Assembly (NCBI RefSeq): GCF_000426185.1
Contig: NZ_AUEW01000001.1
Span: 372,001-436,000 of the forward strand
From: Cellulomonas sp. URHD0024
GTDB lineage: Bacteria; Actinomycetota; Actinomycetes; Actinomycetales; Cellulomonadaceae
Length of the DNA stretch: 64,000 nt
Direction: 5' to 3'
Each line of letters starts with the position of its first letter. Within the stretch, counting starts at the first letter, position 1. Below the pieces are notes generated by a model, which saw only the letters and a list, made by a program, of their open reading frames with translations, was not told where the DNA came from and did no database searches. A program made the translations under genes and the position numbers. Positions 18,439 to 26,644 of this stretch are shown here, in pieces.

Positions 18439-19071
18439 ATGCTCGACAGCTTCACGTCGTGGCTGCAGACCGTGCCTGCCGGGGTGGTCTACTCGGTGAT
18501 CTTCACGCTCGTCTTCGCCGAGGACGCGCTGTTCTTCGGCTTCGTCCTGCCGGGCGAGACGGTCGTCATCGTCGGCGGCGTGCTCGCCAGCCAGGGTCGG
18601 ATCGAGCTGACCGTGCTGATCCCCGTGGTCGTGCTCGCGGCGATCCTGGGCGACAGCGTCGGGTACGAGGTGGGCAAGCACGTCGGCCCCCGGTTGTTCT
18701 CGTCGCGATTCCTGCGCGACCGGCAGCGGGCCGTGCAGGCAGGGCAGGAGATGCTCGTGCGGCGGGGGCGGGCCGCGGTGTTCCTCGGCCGGTTCACCGC
18801 CTTCTTCCGCGCGATGATGCCGGCCATGGCCGGCGCCTCCCGGATGCCCTACGCGCAGTTCCTCCCGGCGAACGCCGTGGGCGGGCTCGTCTGGGGTGCG
18901 GGGACGGTCCTGCTCGGCTACTTCGTGGGAACCGCCTACGAGCGGGTCGCGGCCCAGATCGGGCGCGGTCTTGCGGTCGCTGTCGTGATCGCGGCGATCG
19001 TGGCGCTGGTCGTGTGGCGCGTGCGGCGCCGCCGGGCCGAACGCGCCGCCGCGGAGGGTTCCGCCGAATGA
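18439..19071 (+). CDS. DedA family membrane protein
   Basis: A 210-residue polytopic protein. The DedA signature is present: EDALFFGFVLPGETVVIVGG, GDSVGYEVGKHVG, the membrane-embedded GRFTAFFRAMMPAMAGASRMPY and a final helix followed by an Arg-rich tail. Bacterial DedA/Tvp38 proteins support undecaprenyl-phosphate or phospholipid flipping and envelope homeostasis. Start ATG 18439 follows GGGAGA. It is monocistronic and convergent with the MarR gene. Confidence 0.87.
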   Translation: MLDSFTSWLQTVPAGVVYSVIFTLVFAEDALFFGFVLPGETVVIVGGVLASQGRIELTVLIPVVVLAAILGDSVGYEVGKHVGPRLFSSRFLRDRQRAVQAGQEMLVRRGRAAVFLGRFTAFFRAMMPAMAGASRMPYAQFLPANAVGGLVWGAGTVLLGYFVGTAYERVAAQIGRGLAVAVVIAAIVALVVWRVRRRRAERAAAEGSAE

Positions 19072-19131
19072 GCAGGACGCCGGTGGCCTCGAGCATCGAG
19101 ATGCCGTAGGGCGGTCCGGTGGCCCGCTCGA

Positions 19132-19590
19132 TCACTCCGGCTCGTCGACGCCCCGACGTGCGTCGTGGTGCTCCAGCAGGCGCGTGAGCAGCGCGGTCAG
19201 CTGGGCGCGCTCGTCGGGGGAGAGGGGAGCGAGCAGGTCCGCCTGGACCAGCGACGCCTCGGCGGCGAGGCGCTGCATGCGCTCGCGCCCGCGGTCGGTG
19301 ATCGTGACGACGTTGCGTCGTCGGTCCGCCGGATCGGGTGTGCGCTCGACGTAGTGGGCGGTCTCCAGGTCGTTCAGGCAGCCGACCATGTCGCTGAGGT
19401 GGATGCCTGTGCTGCGGCCGAGGTCCGCCTGGCTGGTCGGCCCGCGCTCGTCGAGCGAGGCGAGCACCCGGTAGTCGTACCCGCGGGCGCCGATCGCGGA
19501 GAGGCGCTCGACGAGGATGCGGTGCGCGTGGGCGGCTGTCTGGGTCAGCAGCCAGCTGGGCAGCGCGGCGACCTGTGCCGGACCGGTCAT
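19132..19590 (-). CDS. MarR family transcriptional regulator
   Basis: A 152-residue MarR protein: N-terminal helices, winged helix (VLASLDERGPTSQADLGRSTGIHLSDMVGCLNDLETAHYVER) with wing TPDPADRRRNVV, and a C-terminal dimerisation helix with SPDERAQLTALLTRLLEHHD. No Cys is positioned as in OhrR, so a small-ligand mechanism is more likely. It is divergent from another MarR-like gene and from an operator-like palindrome at 19610-19626, and so probably represses both. Confidence 0.88.
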   Translation of the reverse strand: MTGPAQVAALPSWLLTQTAAHAHRILVERLSAIGARGYDYRVLASLDERGPTSQADLGRSTGIHLSDMVGCLNDLETAHYVERTPDPADRRRNVVTITDRGRERMQRLAAEASLVQADLLAPLSPDERAQLTALLTRLLEHHDARRGVDEPE

Positions 19591-19609
19591 GGTCGGACGC
19601 TAGCAGAAT

Positions 19610-19626
19610 CGTTGGTGCACCGAACG
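19610..19626. promoter_or_regulatory. Operator-like inverted repeat between divergent MarR genes
   Basis: CGTT-GGTGCACC-GAACG contains the perfect palindrome GGTGCACC with matching outer arms (CGTT/GAACG, one base asymmetric). It lies 20 bases upstream of the minus-strand MarR start, the usual place for autoregulation. Confidence 0.5.
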
Positions 19627-19715
19627 TCTTGTGGTCGATCGTTCAGTGGCCTAACGTTCGTACGACAAACGATACGGCGGACGATCGCGTCCGCCTCGTA
19701 CGAGGGGAATCGATC

Positions 19716-20138
19716 ATGACGCTCAACGGGCAGATCATCGGACAGGCCGAACGAGCCACGCGCACGCTCCTGGAGCTGCACCTGCGCGAGACCGGTCTTG
19801 CGTTCGAGACGTGGGTGGCCGTCAACCAGGTGCACTCCGGCGTCGGCGGCCGCGAGGCGCTCGTGGTTCGGCTCGTCCGAGGTCTGAAGATCGACGCCGA
19901 GGCCGCGCGGGACACGGTCGACGCCGTCATCGCCAGTGGCCTCGTCGCGGTGGGCGAGGAGCGGCTGACCCTGACGGCCGAGGGGCTGCAGAAGTACGCC
20001 GTCGTGAGCGAGGAGATCGCCTCCATCACGGCCCGGCTCTACGGCGACGTGCCGCCCGAGGACCTGGCAGTCGCCGGGCGCGTGCTCAGCCTGGTGACCG
20101 AGCGCGCGAACGCGGAGCTGGCGGCCGCCGCGTCGTGA
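19716..20138 (+). CDS. MarR-like winged-helix protein
   Basis: A 140-residue protein starting at ATG 19716 after GAGGGGAA. It has an N-terminal helix (IGQAERATRTLLELHLRETGLAFETWVAVNQ), a helix-turn-helix-like central part (EALVVRLVRGLKIDAEAARDTVDAVIASGLV) with a short wing (GEERLTLTAEG), and a long C-terminal helix (GRVLSLVTERANAELAA), the layout of MarR proteins. The DNA-recognition helix is less typical than in its divergent neighbour. The target genes are unknown. Confidence 0.7.
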   Translation: MTLNGQIIGQAERATRTLLELHLRETGLAFETWVAVNQVHSGVGGREALVVRLVRGLKIDAEAARDTVDAVIASGLVAVGEERLTLTAEGLQKYAVVSEEIASITARLYGDVPPEDLAVAGRVLSLVTERANAELAAAAS

Positions 20139-20292
20139 ACGCCGTCTCGCCACGCGCCTGCGGGCCGGCATGGGGTGATCGACCGGACGACTGACGACGC
20201 AGCGAGCCCACCGCAGCAGGACGTGCGGACAGTCGGCGGCCCGTGACGTACTACGGTGACGCCAGGTTCGCTGCCAAAGGAGGAGGCGTCAC

Positions 20293-21345
20293 GTGGCCGT
20301 CGACATCCGCGACGTCGCCCGCCGCAGCGGGGTCTCCGTGGCCACGGTCTCCCGCGCCCTGAACGCTCGTCCCGGCGTGAGCGCCGAGACCCGTGATCGA
20401 GTCGTGGGAATCGCCCGCGAGCTCGGGTACCTGCCCAACCTGCAGGCGAGGTCGCTCGTCCGGCGGCGGTCCGACACCGTCGGCCTCATCTGGGACACCA
20501 GCTACTCGTCGGCCGGGTTGCGGGTGCCCTTCCTCCAGGATCTGCTCATCGGGTTGAAGCTGGCGCTCGCCGACACCGGGTACCACCTGATGCTGGTGTC
20601 GCCGAGAGCCGCCGCCGCGGACCTGCACGCGTTCGAGCACGTCGCCTCACAGCACAGTCTCGACGGCGTCGTGCTCATGGGTGTCGACGAGCACCTGCCG
20701 GCCGTGAAGGCGCTCATCTCGTCGGGCCTGCCGGTGATCGGGTTGGACCTCCCGGTCCGCGGCATCCGGGCCAGCTACGTCAGCACCGACAACCGGGCAG
20801 GTGCCGCCGCCGCCGTGCGACATCTGGCGTCGCTGGGTCACCGACGCATCGCGACGATCGCGGGGCCGCCCGACCAGCTGCCGGCCATCGACCGACTCGA
20901 GGGCTACAGGGAGACGATGGCCGGCCTGGAGCTGGCGGTCCCGGACGGATACGTCGTGCACGGGGACTACTTCCTGGACTCGGGCCGCGCGGCGATGCGG
21001 GCGCTGCTCGCCCTCGACGAACGACCGACCGCCGTCTTCGTCGCGGGCGACAGCATGGCGATCGGCGCCTGCCGCACGGTCCTCGAGGCCGGGCTGGACG
21101 TTCCTGGTGACATCTCGATCGTCGGGTACGACGACGAGGAGCTCGCCGCGGTCGTCCGCCCTGCGCTCACCACGATCCGGCAGGACTACCTCGCCATGGG
21201 TGCGGCGACGGTCGAGCTGCTGACCGACCTGATCACGGCACGGCACGCCGGCGGGCCGGTCGACGAGAGCGCCACGCTTCCGCGGTTGATCCGGGCCGTC
21301 CTGATCGCTCGGGAGTCGTCGGGGCCTGCCCCGACCGCCGGGTAG
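20293..21345 (+). CDS. LacI family transcriptional regulator
   Basis: A 350-residue protein with the LacI N-terminus: helix-turn-helix IRDVARRSGVSVATVSRALN (residues 5-24), hinge PNLQARSLVRRRSDTVGL, and a periplasmic-binding-protein-like core (ISIVGYDDEELAAVVRPALTTI near the end). The GTG at 20293 follows AAAGGAGGAGG. It should bind a sugar or oligosaccharide inducer. It lies upstream of a secreted beta-helix protein whose promoter contains a canonical LacI palindrome, so local repression of that gene is the simplest reading. Confidence 0.92.
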   Translation: MAVDIRDVARRSGVSVATVSRALNARPGVSAETRDRVVGIARELGYLPNLQARSLVRRRSDTVGLIWDTSYSSAGLRVPFLQDLLIGLKLALADTGYHLMLVSPRAAAADLHAFEHVASQHSLDGVVLMGVDEHLPAVKALISSGLPVIGLDLPVRGIRASYVSTDNRAGAAAAVRHLASLGHRRIATIAGPPDQLPAIDRLEGYRETMAGLELAVPDGYVVHGDYFLDSGRAAMRALLALDERPTAVFVAGDSMAIGACRTVLEAGLDVPGDISIVGYDDEELAAVVRPALTTIRQDYLAMGAATVELLTDLITARHAGGPVDESATLPRLIRAVLIARESSGPAPTAG

Positions 21346-21425
21346 CCGTCGGCGCCGTCGCCAGTGTCGTGCGTGTCGTACGTCCGAATAGGGCGTTTTG
21401 CTCGACTTGCCGCCGGGCATAGCCC

Positions 21426-21454
21426 TATATTTCGGACCGATCGGAAACGTTTCC
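21426..21454 (+). promoter_or_regulatory. Promoter -10 element with LacI operator
   Basis: TATATT at 21426-21431 is a plausible -10 hexamer. Twelve bases downstream is the perfect palindrome GGAAACGTTTCC (21443-21454), the classic LacI-family operator with central CG. The operator covers the likely transcription start, so binding would block initiation of the secreted-protein gene at 21493. Confidence 0.65.
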
Positions 21455-21492
21455 AGTTCCGGTCAGCCATCTCGACAGAAGGTAGGACGACG

Positions 21493-23472
21493 ATGTCCGT
21501 GCCCATCACCCACCCCCGCGGGGTGCGCCGACGGATCGGCCGCCACGTGCTGATCGGCGTGACCGCCTTGTCGATCGCCATCGCAGGAGCGACCGCGGCC
21601 TCCGCCCACCCGAAGCCCCCGGCGCCGACCGACCTCGGCCCGAACGTCACGATCTTCAACCCGAGCATGTCGACCGCCGAGATCAAGGCGAAGTTCGACG
21701 CGATCACCGCGGCCCAGTTCAGCAACGAGTTCGGCCCTCGTCGTGACGCGGTCTACTTCCTCCCCGGCACGTACGGAACCCCTGAGGCTCCGCTCAACGT
21801 CCAGGTCGGGTACTACACCGAGGTCGCCGGGCTCGGCGCCTCCCCGACGGACGTCGTCATCAACGGCACGGTCAACGTCTACAACCGCTGCCTGGCCGAC
21901 AACGAGACCAGCAACTGCCTCGCGCTGACCAACTTCTGGCGCTCGCTCTCGAACCTGACCATCAACGTCGCGGGCGGCCTGACCAACGTGCTGGGCGAGG
22001 CCAAGCCGCGTCCCGACTGGTGCACGAACACCGAGTTCTGGGCCGTCTCGCAGGCTGCTCCGCTCCGCCGCGTCAACATCAACGGCGGACTGTCCTTCAT
22101 GGACTACTGCTCGGACGGCCCGCAGTACGCCAGCGGCGGGTTCATGGCCGATTCGCGCAGCAACGCGGACGCCGTCGTCAACGGCTCGCAGCAGCAGTGG
22201 TACACCCGCAACAGCGAGGTGAAGTCCTGGTCGAACGCGGTCTGGAACGCGGTCTTCTCGGGCGTCGTCGGGGCTCCCGCGGAGACCTTCCCGACCCCCA
22301 ACCCGTACACGGTGCTCGACACCACGCCGGTCAGCCGTGAGAAGCCCTACCTGTTCGTCGACGCGGCGGGCAAGTACAACGTCCGCGTGCCCTCCGCTGC
22401 CGCCAACAGCTCGGGCATCACCTGGGGGGCCGGTCTGACGCCGGGCCGCACGGTGCCGATCAAGGACTTCTTCATCGCGAAGCCGGGCGACTCCGTGCAC
22501 ACGATCAACAACGCACTCGCCAGGGGCCAGAACCTGATCCTCACCCCGGGCGTCTACGACGTCGCCAAGTCCATCGAGGTCAAGCGCGCCGACACCGTCG
22601 TCCTGGGTCTCGGCTACGCGACCCTCCACTCGGTGCACGGTGCGGTTCCGCTCGAGATCGCCGACGTCCACGGCGCGGTCGTCGCCGGTCTCACGGTCGA
22701 CGCCGGCGAGGTCAACTCGCCCGCGCTCCTTCGGGTCGGCAAGAAGAACGCCTGCGCGCACTCCAGCCGGACCCGTGCGCAGGACCCGACGACTCTGAGC
22801 GACGTGTTCTTCCGCGTCGGCGGCCCGTACATCGGCCGCACGAACATCGCCCTGGAGGTCAACAGCGACAACGTCCTGCTCGACCACGCGTGGGTGTGGC
22901 GCGCCGACCACGGTGACGAGGGCTTCCCGACGGACACCGTCGTGCGCTCGGCGACCGACGAGCAGCGTGCTGCCAACGGTCTGCCGCTGCTCAACGACGA
23001 CGACACCCGCTGGGTGACGAACACCGCCGCCAACGGCGTGGTCGTCAACGGTGACAACGTCACCGCGACCGGCCTGTTCGTCGAGCACTTCCAGCAGTAC
23101 AACACGGTCTGGAACGGCCAGAACGGCACCACGATCTTCTACCAGAACGAGCTGCCGTACGACCCGCGTACGCAGGCCGACTGGACGACGCCCGCCGGCA
23201 CGCTCGGCTACGCCGCCTACAAGGTCTCCGACAAGGTGAAGACGCACCACCTCTACGGTGGTGGCTCCTACGTCTTCAACCAGAACAACCCGTCGGTCAT
23301 CACCGAGAACGGCTTCGAGGTCCCGACCACTCCGGGCGTCCAGGTCAAGCACGTGCTGACCGTCAACCTCAGCCAGGGCACGATCCGCCACGTCATCGAC
23401 GGTGTGGGCACCCAGGCGGACAACACCAACACCGGCACGCCGCAGTTCGTCACGCAGTACCCCGCTCCGTGA
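21493..23472 (+). CDS. Large secreted beta-helix protein
   Basis: A 659-residue exported protein. The ATG at 21493 opens a signal peptide ending near ASA-HP. The mature part begins NVTIFNPSMSTAEIKAKFD and shows repeated right-handed beta-helix rungs (FLPGTYGTPEAPLNVQVGYYTEVAGLG, SLSNLTINVAGG, ILTPGVYDVAKSIEVKRADTVVLGLG, NGVVVNGDNVTATGLFVEHFQQYN). It belongs to a family of secreted actinobacterial proteins often labelled coagulation factor 5/8-like. I cannot assign a catalytic activity; a polysaccharide-active enzyme is plausible. It is regulated by the LacI operator upstream and ended by a strong terminator. Confidence 0.8.
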   Translation: MSVPITHPRGVRRRIGRHVLIGVTALSIAIAGATAASAHPKPPAPTDLGPNVTIFNPSMSTAEIKAKFDAITAAQFSNEFGPRRDAVYFLPGTYGTPEAPLNVQVGYYTEVAGLGASPTDVVINGTVNVYNRCLADNETSNCLALTNFWRSLSNLTINVAGGLTNVLGEAKPRPDWCTNTEFWAVSQAAPLRRVNINGGLSFMDYCSDGPQYASGGFMADSRSNADAVVNGSQQQWYTRNSEVKSWSNAVWNAVFSGVVGAPAETFPTPNPYTVLDTTPVSREKPYLFVDAAGKYNVRVPSAAANSSGITWGAGLTPGRTVPIKDFFIAKPGDSVHTINNALARGQNLILTPGVYDVAKSIEVKRADTVVLGLGYATLHSVHGAVPLEIADVHGAVVAGLTVDAGEVNSPALLRVGKKNACAHSSRTRAQDPTTLSDVFFRVGGPYIGRTNIALEVNSDNVLLDHAWVWRADHGDEGFPTDTVVRSATDEQRAANGLPLLNDDDTRWVTNTAANGVVVNGDNVTATGLFVEHFQQYNTVWNGQNGTTIFYQNELPYDPRTQADWTTPAGTLGYAAYKVSDKVKTHHLYGGGSYVFNQNNPSVITENGFEVPTTPGVQVKHVLTVNLSQGTIRHVIDGVGTQADNTNTGTPQFVTQYPAP

Positions 23473-23494
23473 CGAGGTAGTCCGCAGCAGGAAG

Positions 23495-23530
23495 CGGCGC
23501 CGGTGCATCCTCTCGGATGCACCGGCGCCG
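23495..23530 (+). terminator. Strong stem-loop terminator
   Basis: CGGCGCCGGTGCATCC (23495-23510), loop TCTC, then the exact complement (23515-23530) make a 16-bp perfect stem 22 bases after the secreted-protein stop. It is symmetric and may also end the convergent operon on the minus strand. Confidence 0.88.
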
Positions 23531-23567
23531 TTCCGCGTTCTCGTCGACGAGGGGACCTGGCGGCAGG

Positions 23568-24305
23568 CTAGACCTCGCCGGGGAGCGCCTTGCGGATGAC
23601 GATCCGAGTCCAGGCGCCGACGAACAGTCGGTCGCCGTCCTCGAGCTCGCGGCGCTGGCCGACCGGGATCGGGGTCGTCGGCACGGCCTCGCCCGGCTTG
23701 CTGACGTACGTGCCGTTCGCGGACTGCAGGTCCTCGACCCACCACCGCTGACCGTCGGTGTTCAGCTGGCAGTGCCGTCGGGAGACCCCCGAGTCGGTCC
23801 CGCAGTCGACCTGGGGGTGGATGTTGCGCGAGACGGACGGTCGGCCGACCAGGACACTGCGCTCACGGAGCGGGACGAGGCCCGGCAGACCGACGGACGG
23901 CATGGGGTCCTCGGCCTTCTGCGCCGCGTACCAGTCCGGATCCACCCACATCTCGGCGACCCAGGAGTCGGCGCCGGCGGGCGGAGGAGTCGGGGACGAG
24001 GGCACGACCGGCGTCGGCGACGAGGTCGCCGGGGCCGAGGCGGGCGTGGCCGCCGGCGGGACGACCGGCGTCGGGCTCGACGCAGCGACCGGCAGGGAGC
24101 CCGTCGTGAAGTCGTAGCCGCAGGTCTCGCAGAACAGGGCGCCGGCCGCCGCGGGTGCGCCACAGTTCGCACACGTCGTGGCCGGGGGTGCGGTCGCGAC
24201 CGGCGGGTCTGCCACGGCCGGGGCAGCCGCGATCGGGCTCCCGCACACGTCGCAGTAGTCGGTCGACTCGGAGGCGTGGCCGTTCGGGCACTGGACCGTG
24301 CTCAC
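23568..24305 (-). CDS. Zinc-ribbon FHA domain protein, last gene of the PknG operon
   Basis: A 245-residue protein. Two Cys4 zinc ribbons (CPNGH...CDVCG and CANCG...CETCG, residues 6-65) precede a Pro/Thr/Ala-rich linker and a C-terminal FHA domain (about 145-240) with the conserved GR, SRRHC and SANGTYV motifs that bind phosphothreonine. It should dock phosphorylated PknG or other operon proteins. Its start overlaps the VWA stop by 4 bases. The linker has TP-rich stretches that could themselves be phosphorylated. It differs from GarA (61858), which has no zinc ribbon. Confidence 0.87.
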   Translation of the reverse strand: MSTVQCPNGHASESTDYCDVCGSPIAAAPAVADPPVATAPPATTCANCGAPAAAGALFCETCGYDFTTGSLPVAASSPTPVVPPAATPASAPATSSPTPVVPSSPTPPPAGADSWVAEMWVDPDWYAAQKAEDPMPSVGLPGLVPLRERSVLVGRPSVSRNIHPQVDCGTDSGVSRRHCQLNTDGQRWWVEDLQSANGTYVSKPGEAVPTTPIPVGQRRELEDGDRLFVGAWTRIVIRKALPGEV

Positions 24306-25585
24306 CGGCGGACCCGCGTGGTCTTGGTGGACGCGGTGTCGAGGGCCATCTCGTCGAGCTTGGCGGCGTCCCGCTTGAGGCGCACGGTGCCCTTCTCCTC
24401 GTCGTCGATGTCGACCACGCGGCGCAGCCGGCTGGTCGCCTCGTCGTTGCCGGTCTCCTGGGCCAGCTGCACGGCACGGCCGAGCTTCACGGTCGCGGTT
24501 GCGGTGTCACCCGCCGCCTTGGCCGCGAGGCCTTCCTGGATGGCCGAGGCGAGCTCGACCTGGCCCGTGTAGTGCGCCACCTCCGGGCTGATCCGAGCCG
24601 TCAGGGAGTCGTCGTCCGACCAGCGGGCCTTCACCAGAGCCGACGTGAGGACCTGGCCACCCACGGCGATCTGGACGCGCGCAGCGAGCTGTTCCGAGCC
24701 GACGGGCTTCGAGGGCACGCGGACGGCCACGTGGTAGTCGCGCGACTCGTCGCCCCACGCGCCCGTCGGGTAGGCGCCGGTCAGCGCGTTGACCTCGGTT
24801 CGTCGGGCCGTCAGGTCCTCGACCGTCGGTGCCACCCTGCGCACGAACAGCACCTGTGCACCCTGCGGCGCCCACACCCGCAGCTCGGCGTCGGCAACCC
24901 CCTTGGACATCGACGCCTGCACCAGCTGGCGGAAGTCCTCCGCGATGTCGGCCGGGTTCGCGATCAGGTCGACGGTGCCCAGCAGGGCCGAGGCGATCTC
25001 GCGCAGCTCGGCGACCTCCCATTTCGCACCGACACCGCGCGCGTCGCACTGGAACCGCCCGGTGACGTCCCGGATCGCGTTCGAGAGCTCGGCGCGGGGC
25101 TCGGACTCGTTCTTGCCGTCGGTGAGCAGGATCGCGTGACGCTGCGTGGCCTGCGGGACGTGGGAGAACACCTGGTCGGCGAGGCGCAGCCAGGTACTCA
25201 TCGCGGTGCCGCCCGACGGCGACATCAGCGAGATCGCCCGCTTGGCCTCCCGGCGCGCACCAGGCTCCATCTGCACGATCGCGACCGGCGCGTTCGGGTA
25301 GGGGAACGCCCGCTGCGCCACGTGGCTGCCGCCGATGATGGCGAACCACGTGCCGTCGGAGATCTGATCGACCGCCACCTGCGCGGCGTACTTGGCTGCG
25401 TCGATGTTCGGGCCCTGCATGGAGCCGGAGGTGTCCACCATGACGATCTCGGCGACCGTGCCGGTGGCCGACGCGGCCCCGGCGGTCCCTGCACCCGTGC
25501 TGGTCACCGTCACGATGGCATGCACGTCCGTGGCGCCCTCGGAGAGGAACTCGTTCTGGAACACCTCGGTGTGGAACTCGGCCAC
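24302..25585 (-). CDS. VWA domain protein (TerY-like)
   Basis: A 427-residue protein with a von Willebrand A domain (about 44-230). The MIDAS motif DTSGSM (51-56), a second metal ligand Thr in GGTAMS and Asp in LLTDGKNES are all kept, so metal-dependent protein binding is expected. A beta-sandwich-like part with VRVPSKPVGS and a helical C-terminus follow. No signal peptide is present. It sits between PP2C and FHA genes. With the kinase these resemble the TerY-P triad described for Ter stress systems. Confidence 0.85.
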   Translation of the reverse strand: MAEFHTEVFQNEFLSEGATDVHAIVTVTSTGAGTAGAASATGTVAEIVMVDTSGSMQGPNIDAAKYAAQVAVDQISDGTWFAIIGGSHVAQRAFPYPNAPVAIVQMEPGARREAKRAISLMSPSGGTAMSTWLRLADQVFSHVPQATQRHAILLTDGKNESEPRAELSNAIRDVTGRFQCDARGVGAKWEVAELREIASALLGTVDLIANPADIAEDFRQLVQASMSKGVADAELRVWAPQGAQVLFVRRVAPTVEDLTARRTEVNALTGAYPTGAWGDESRDYHVAVRVPSKPVGSEQLAARVQIAVGGQVLTSALVKARWSDDDSLTARISPEVAHYTGQVELASAIQEGLAAKAAGDTATATVKLGRAVQLAQETGNDEATSRLRRVVDIDDEEKGTVRLKRDAAKLDEMALDTASTKTTRVRR

Positions 25586-25609
25586 TATCGCTCCTTGTGG
25601 TGAACGGGG

Positions 25610-26644
25610 TCAGCTGTCGACAGTATCGACCGTCGTCGTGCCCGGCACGACGTCGATCCGGTGCAGTGCGGCGGTGATGTTGTCGGCGCCGCCCTGCTGG
25701 TTCGCCCAGCGCACGAGCTCGGCCGCGATCGCGTCGGGTGCGGACCCCGCGACGCTCTGCGAGGTGCGCAGCAGGTCGGCCATCGCGGCCGCCTCGGAGC
25801 AGTAGTTCCACAGCCCGTCCGAGCAGACGAGAACCCACCCCGGGCCCTGCGCGCGCGTCGGCGCGGTGCGGGGGACGACGTCGGTCGCGTCCGGGCCGAG
25901 CCAGCGCGTGATGGCGTGCGCCTGCGGGGACGACTCCGCCTTGGCACGGGGCAGCCCCAGTGCCATGAGCTCGTTGGCGCCCGAGTCGTCGCTGCTGAGC
26001 TGGATCGGGTCGCCGGAGTCGGGAAGCCAGTAGACCCGCGAGTCGCCCAGCCACCCGGCGACCACGTGCGGTCCGTCGACGACGGCGGCGACGAACGTGC
26101 ACGACGGAGGGTCGTGGCGGACCGCCATGTCCCCGACCGCGGTCATGATCGCACGGTTCGCGGCGTCGGCTGCCCGGACGAGGAGGGCGGACCACGCCGA
26201 GACGCGTGCCGTGCCGCTGTTGCCCTCCGGGATGCCCTCGACCAGCACGTCCCGGGCGGCACGGGCCGCGGCGAGGCTCGCGATGTCCGAGTCCGGGACG
26301 CTCGACACGCCGTCGCAGACGACCAGCACGGCGGCGTCGCCGGCGAGGCCCAACGCCATCGCGTCCTCGTTCTTGTCGTGCCGGACTCCGCGGTCGCACA
26401 CGCCGCCCAGCGTCACCGAGGGTGCCTCCGACCAGTGGTCGCGCTCGGTCGCGGCCGGCGTGCCGCAGTCCTGGCAGTACCCGTCGTCGGCGATCTGTCC
26501 GCCGCAGGCGCGGCACGACCGGACCGCCGGCTCCGCGGCGGCCGGCGGTACCGCGACGGGCGGCGTGAGCGGCGACCCGCACTGCTCGCAGAACTTCGAC
26601 CCGTCCTGGGCGGCCGTGCCGCACGACGCGCAGACGAGGCTCAC
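25610..26644 (-). CDS. PP2C-family Ser/Thr phosphatase with N-terminal zinc ribbons
   Basis: A 344-residue protein. Two Cys4 ribbons (CASCG...CEQCG and CRACG...CQDCG, residues 5-65) precede a PP2C domain with the metal-binding motifs DRGVRHDKNEDA, LVVCDGVSS, VAGWLGDSRVY and VLVCSDGLWNY. It should reverse phosphorylation by the PknG-like kinase whose gene directly precedes it. The GTG at 26644 overlaps the kinase stop (GTGA); in-frame GTGs at 26647 and 26656 are alternatives. No membrane segment is present. Confidence 0.9.
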   Translation of the reverse strand: MSLVCASCGTAAQDGSKFCEQCGSPLTPPVAVPPAAAEPAVRSCRACGGQIADDGYCQDCGTPAATERDHWSEAPSVTLGGVCDRGVRHDKNEDAMALGLAGDAAVLVVCDGVSSVPDSDIASLAAARAARDVLVEGIPEGNSGTARVSAWSALLVRAADAANRAIMTAVGDMAVRHDPPSCTFVAAVVDGPHVVAGWLGDSRVYWLPDSGDPIQLSSDDSGANELMALGLPRAKAESSPQAHAITRWLGPDATDVVPRTAPTRAQGPGWVLVCSDGLWNYCSEAAAMADLLRTSQSVAGSAPDAIAAELVRWANQQGGADNITAALHRIDVVPGTTTVDTVDS

